In this document: positions 13,778 to 16,181 of the stretch, one piece after another
Position numbering within the stretch: the first letter of the stretch is position 1
How the letters are laid out: every line of letters begins with the position of its first letter
Assembly: GCA_020342025.1 (NCBI GenBank)
Contig: CP070840.1
Coordinates: forward strand, 2,945,612-2,961,792
Direction of reading: 5' to 3'
Source of the DNA: Deltaproteobacteria bacterium
Lineage (GTDB): Bacteria > Desulfobacterota > DSM-4660 > Desulfatiglandales > HGW-15
Length of the DNA: 16,181 bases
Notes under the pieces: model-generated
What the model saw: only the letters and a program-made list of their open reading frames with translations
Told to the model about the DNA's origin: nothing
Database searches by the model: none
Translations under genes and position numbers: made by a program

Positions 13778-15229
13778 ATGATGAGTAGGAGCAATAGAGG
13801 TCGTAGATTAACTTTTACCGGGTGGGCCCCACTATTTCTGTTGGCTGGCATGGGCCTGGCGTCCCTTTTTTGCAACGTGGCCCAAGCTTCGGGCCGGACA
13901 GCGAAATTGCCGCCAGGGACTCCCGGGTCCTTTTCAGAACTGGTGAAGGGGGCAAGGCAATCTGTGGTCAACATCAGTACCATGAAGATTATTAAAGGAG
14001 GTCGGATTTTCAGGTTTCCTTTTGGTGAGGATGATCCGTTTCATGACTGGTTTGAGAGATTCTTCAAGGACCAGATTCCTAAAGAGCATAGGCAGAGGAG
14101 CCTTGGATCCGGCTTCATTATCGATAAAGATGGTTTCATCTTGACGAACAATCATGTGGTTGAAAAAACCGAGGAGATAAAAGTGAAGCTGGCCAATGGA
14201 AAGGAATACGACGCGAAAATCATCGGTCGTGATCCCAAAACAGACCTGGCACTGATACGCATAGAAACGGACAAGGCCCTGACCCCGCTTCCCCTCGGAG
14301 ATTCTGAGAAGCTGGAGGTGGGCGAGTGGGTTGTCGCCATCGGGAATCCTTTTGGCCTTGGTCATACGGTGACGGCAGGGATCGTGAGTGCCAAATACAG
14401 ACAGCTCGGCGCTGGGGCCTATGACAACTTCATCCAGACCGATGCTTCCATTAACCCAGGAAACAGTGGCGGTCCCCTATTGAATACGCAAGGGGAAGTG
14501 GTAGGCATAAATTCCGCCATTTATTCCGGGAGTGGGGGAAGCATCGGTATCGGGTTCGCCATACCTGTCAACATGGCCAAGGATCTGCTACCGCAGCTCA
14601 AAAAAGGGAAAGTGGTCAGAGGATGGCTAGGGGTCATGATCCAAAAGATTACGCCGGAACTAAAAGACAAACTGAATCTGAAAGATGAGGGAGGCGCCCT
14701 GGTTGCTGACGTCACCTCCGGTAGCCCAGCGGACAAGGCGGGCATAGAAAGGGGGGATGTGATTATCTCTTTTGATGGGAAAAGGATTAAAGAGATGAAC
14801 GAGCTCCCATATGTGGTGGCGTCCACCCCAGTGGGCAAGGTCGTTGAAGTGGAGGTGATACGAAAGGGAAAGAAAAAAAGTTTTCAAGTCAAGATCAGGC
14901 AATTGAAGGAGGAACAGGTAGAGGAGGAACCTACTGGAGGGCGATCAGATCTGGGAATGACCGTGGATGAGATTACGCCAGAGCTGGCAAGAGAGTTCGG
15001 CTTTTCTGAAGAGCGTGGTTTGGTTGTGGTCCAGGTGGAGAACAACTCCCCCGCGGAGGAGGCTGGCATAAGGCGGGGCGATATCATCATGGAGATGGAC
15101 CAGGCGCCCATGAAAGACATTGATGAATACAGTAAAAAGATCCGCCGGTACAAGAAAGGTGACACCATTCTTTTCTTAATAAAAAGGCGGGAGGCTACCC
15201 TCTACTTGACCTTGAAGGTGTGGGAATAA
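13778..15229 (+). CDS. Periplasmic HtrA/DegP-family serine protease
   Basis: A 483-residue secreted protease/chaperone for misfolded envelope proteins. An N-terminal signal segment (hydrophobic ~14-31, cleavage near VAQA/SG at ~38) precedes a trypsin-like domain. Its catalytic triad is complete: H126 (ILTNNHVV), D156 (RDPKTDLALI) and S230 (INPGNSGGPLL). Two PDZ domains follow, one at ~283-375 (WLGVMIQKITPELK...GSPADKAGIERGDVIISFDG) and one at ~392-483 (LGMTVDEITPELA...NSPAEEAGIRRGDIIMEMD). The order matches DegP/DegQ. A long loop, residues ~73-105 and rich in Phe and Asp, resembles the regulatory LA loop. Two ATGs in tandem (13778, 13781) are possible starts; GGAG at 13770-13773 fits the second better. 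I cannot tell DegP from DegQ or MucD by sequence alone, so I give no symbol. Confidence 0.94.
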   Translation: MMSRSNRGRRLTFTGWAPLFLLAGMGLASLFCNVAQASGRTAKLPPGTPGSFSELVKGARQSVVNISTMKIIKGGRIFRFPFGEDDPFHDWFERFFKDQIPKEHRQRSLGSGFIIDKDGFILTNNHVVEKTEEIKVKLANGKEYDAKIIGRDPKTDLALIRIETDKALTPLPLGDSEKLEVGEWVVAIGNPFGLGHTVTAGIVSAKYRQLGAGAYDNFIQTDASINPGNSGGPLLNTQGEVVGINSAIYSGSGGSIGIGFAIPVNMAKDLLPQLKKGKVVRGWLGVMIQKITPELKDKLNLKDEGGALVADVTSGSPADKAGIERGDVIISFDGKRIKEMNELPYVVASTPVGKVVEVEVIRKGKKKSFQVKIRQLKEEQVEEEPTGGRSDLGMTVDEITPELAREFGFSEERGLVVVQVENNSPAEEAGIRRGDIIMEMDQAPMKDIDEYSKKIRRYKKGDTILFLIKRREATLYLTLKVWE

Positions 15230-15358
15230 ATGATATTTGGTGCATGGGCTCTGCTATGGGAATTGTTTGGGTTCTATCGCTACGCGCCCGCTGATTTAGC
15301 CGTGATCATATCCAAAATCCGAATGCCCAATGACGAGAAGAAACGGTTCCATTTATAA
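15230..15358 (+). CDS. Possible 42-residue ORF between htrA and ispE
   Basis: The ATG follows the htrA TAA directly (TAAATG). The frame runs 42 codons and ends at TAA 15356-15358, overlapping the ispE start by 29 bases. GAAGGTG just before the htrA stop could serve as its ribosome-binding site. The product starts MIFGAWALLWELFGFYRYAP, hydrophobic and aromatic, and ends in a charged tail (RMPNDEKKRFHL). It may encode a small membrane-associated peptide, or its translation may feed ribosomes to ispE, which has no visible Shine-Dalgarno sequence. I recognise no family, and chance is a real alternative at this length. Confidence 0.35.
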   Translation: MIFGAWALLWELFGFYRYAPADLAVIISKIRMPNDEKKRFHL

Positions 15359-16181
15359 AACTCGGGCCCCTGCCAAGTTAAATCTCCGGTTGAAGATTAC
15401 AGGCCGTCGACCAGATGGGTATCATGAGCTGGTTTCCCTCATGGTGCCTATAGATCTGTTTGATCTCCTTGAGCTACGAGTCACAGGGAAAAGGGGAATA
15501 GAGCTTTCCTGTGAGGGCTTTTGGGTCCCCACGGATGAAAACAACCTTGCCTACCAGGCGGCCCTCTCTTTTCTTTCTAAAGCCAAAATTGAACAGGGCG
15601 TCTCCATAAAACTGACCAAGAATATCCCCGTCGCAGCGGGCCTGGGTGGTGGAAGCAGTGATGCCGCTGCCACACTACTGACCCTCAATGAGATATGGTC
15701 CCAACCCCTTAGCCTGTCTGCACTCCATACCATGGCCGTTCAACTGGGAGCAGACGTGCCCTTTTTCCTGTACAGTGAGCCTTCTCTGGCCACAGGTATC
15801 GGTGAGATTCTGGAACCCCTGAAAAAATGGCCTAAATTCTGGTATGTTATCGTTACTCCCCCCATTCAAGTCTCCACATCATGGGTCTATGGCGATCTTA
15901 AATTAGAGTTGACAAGGGGGGAATATGACTATATAGTGAAATTTCTTAAAAATGCCCCTTTTGCCGTCTCAGCTATCCTTGAGAATGATTTAGAAGAGGT
16001 CACTTCCACCAGGTTCCCGGTAATAGAGACCATCAAAGAGTTCTTAGTCAATGCGGGGGCGGAAGGGGCTCTGATGACAGGAAGCGGGCCAAGTGTTTTC
16101 GGCGTATTCTCCTCACTAAATCAAGCCTTATCAGCCAAAAAATTCCTCATCTCCCAGAGCCTGGGGGATGTTTTTGTTGCT
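15330..16181 (+). CDS. ispE: 4-diphosphocytidyl-2-C-methyl-D-erythritol kinase, 3' truncated by window end
   Basis: The first 284 residues of a GHMP-family kinase that phosphorylates CDP-methylerythritol in the non-mevalonate isoprenoid pathway. Motifs: the family N-terminus RAPAKLNLRLKITGRRPDGY with the catalytic Lys (K16), the ATP loop PVAAGLGGGSSDAAA (100-114), the catalytic Asp in LGADVPFFL (D142), and the third GHMP motif MTGSGPSVFG (249-258). IspE proteins are about 280-300 residues, so only the last few codons are missing. The ATG at 15330 is the only reasonable start: the frame is closed by TGA at 15303-15305, and the conserved Lys falls at the expected position. No Shine-Dalgarno sequence is evident. 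It lies about 100 bases after htrA on the same strand and may be cotranscribed. Confidence 0.94.
   Translation, partial: MTRRNGSIYKTRAPAKLNLRLKITGRRPDGYHELVSLMVPIDLFDLLELRVTGKRGIELSCEGFWVPTDENNLAYQAALSFLSKAKIEQGVSIKLTKNIPVAAGLGGGSSDAAATLLTLNEIWSQPLSLSALHTMAVQLGADVPFFLYSEPSLATGIGEILEPLKKWPKFWYVIVTPPIQVSTSWVYGDLKLELTRGEYDYIVKFLKNAPFAVSAILENDLEEVTSTRFPVIETIKEFLVNAGAEGALMTGSGPSVFGVFSSLNQALSAKKFLISQSLGDVFVA

Noticed and set aside
13778..13890. Tat or lipoprotein signal in the HtrA protease
   Set aside because: GRRLTFTG lacks the Phe-Leu-Lys part of the Tat motif, and the Cys in SLFC has no lipobox; an ordinary Sec signal peptide fits best.

Overview
The window looks like chromosomal DNA from a Gram-negative anaerobe of the Deltaproteobacteria/Desulfobacterota type. 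The evidence is indirect. There is a secreted beta-barrel porin ending in Phe, a periplasmic HtrA protease and a TRAP dicarboxylate transporter. There is also a MEMO-like protein of the AmmeMemoRadiSam type, methylmalonyl-CoA epimerase, and C-rich and 'GAGATTGC...GCAATGAC'-type palindromes in the intergenic DNA. Most genes are GC-rich (a sampled line of the first gene is about 58% GC). The assignment is an inference from gene content, not a phylogenetic result.

Layout. 2-1156 (+): 5'-truncated MEMO/AmmeMemoRadiSam system protein B with a PqqD-like N-terminal region. 1212-1748: an AT-rich four-helix-bundle (23S rRNA IVS-type) gene bracketed by 36-bp inverted arms made of 7-bp units. 1777-2181 (-): methylmalonyl-CoA epimerase. 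2249-2360: a second inverted-repeat structure, made of 8-bp units and without a gene. 2413-2664 (+): zinc-ribbon protein. 2799-4358 (+): secreted CsgG/FlgO-like plus FG-GAP protein. 4424-4467: a hairpin terminator between convergent genes. 4513-5739 (-): porin with a predicted promoter and a structured leader of about 210 nt. 6197-7882 (-): radical SAM protein. 8125-11060 (-): TRAP operon dctP-dctQ-dctM. 11504-13084 (+): serA, divergent from dctP. 13364-15229 (+): DUF1844 protein and HtrA protease, closely linked. 15230-15358 (+): possible 42-codon ORF. 15330-16181 (+): ispE, cut by the window end.

How the genes fit together. DctP, DctQ and DctM form one uptake system for an organic acid, and the porin could supply the outer-membrane pore, though nothing in the sequence links them. 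Methylmalonyl-CoA epimerase fits propionate/succinate interconversion or branched-chain and odd-chain acid catabolism. SerA and IspE are housekeeping biosynthesis (serine, isoprenoids). HtrA with DUF1844 suggests envelope protein quality control next to ispE.

The most unusual content is intergenic. Two different inverted-repeat structures built from short tandem units flank the mce gene on either side. A family of CCCCCTTT/AAAGGGGG hairpins recurs at seven places in five intergenic regions. Related hairpins sit on the serA stop codon and around the DUF1844 ribosome-binding site. The strongest candidate for something poorly described is the four-helix-bundle cassette with its heptad-repeat arms.
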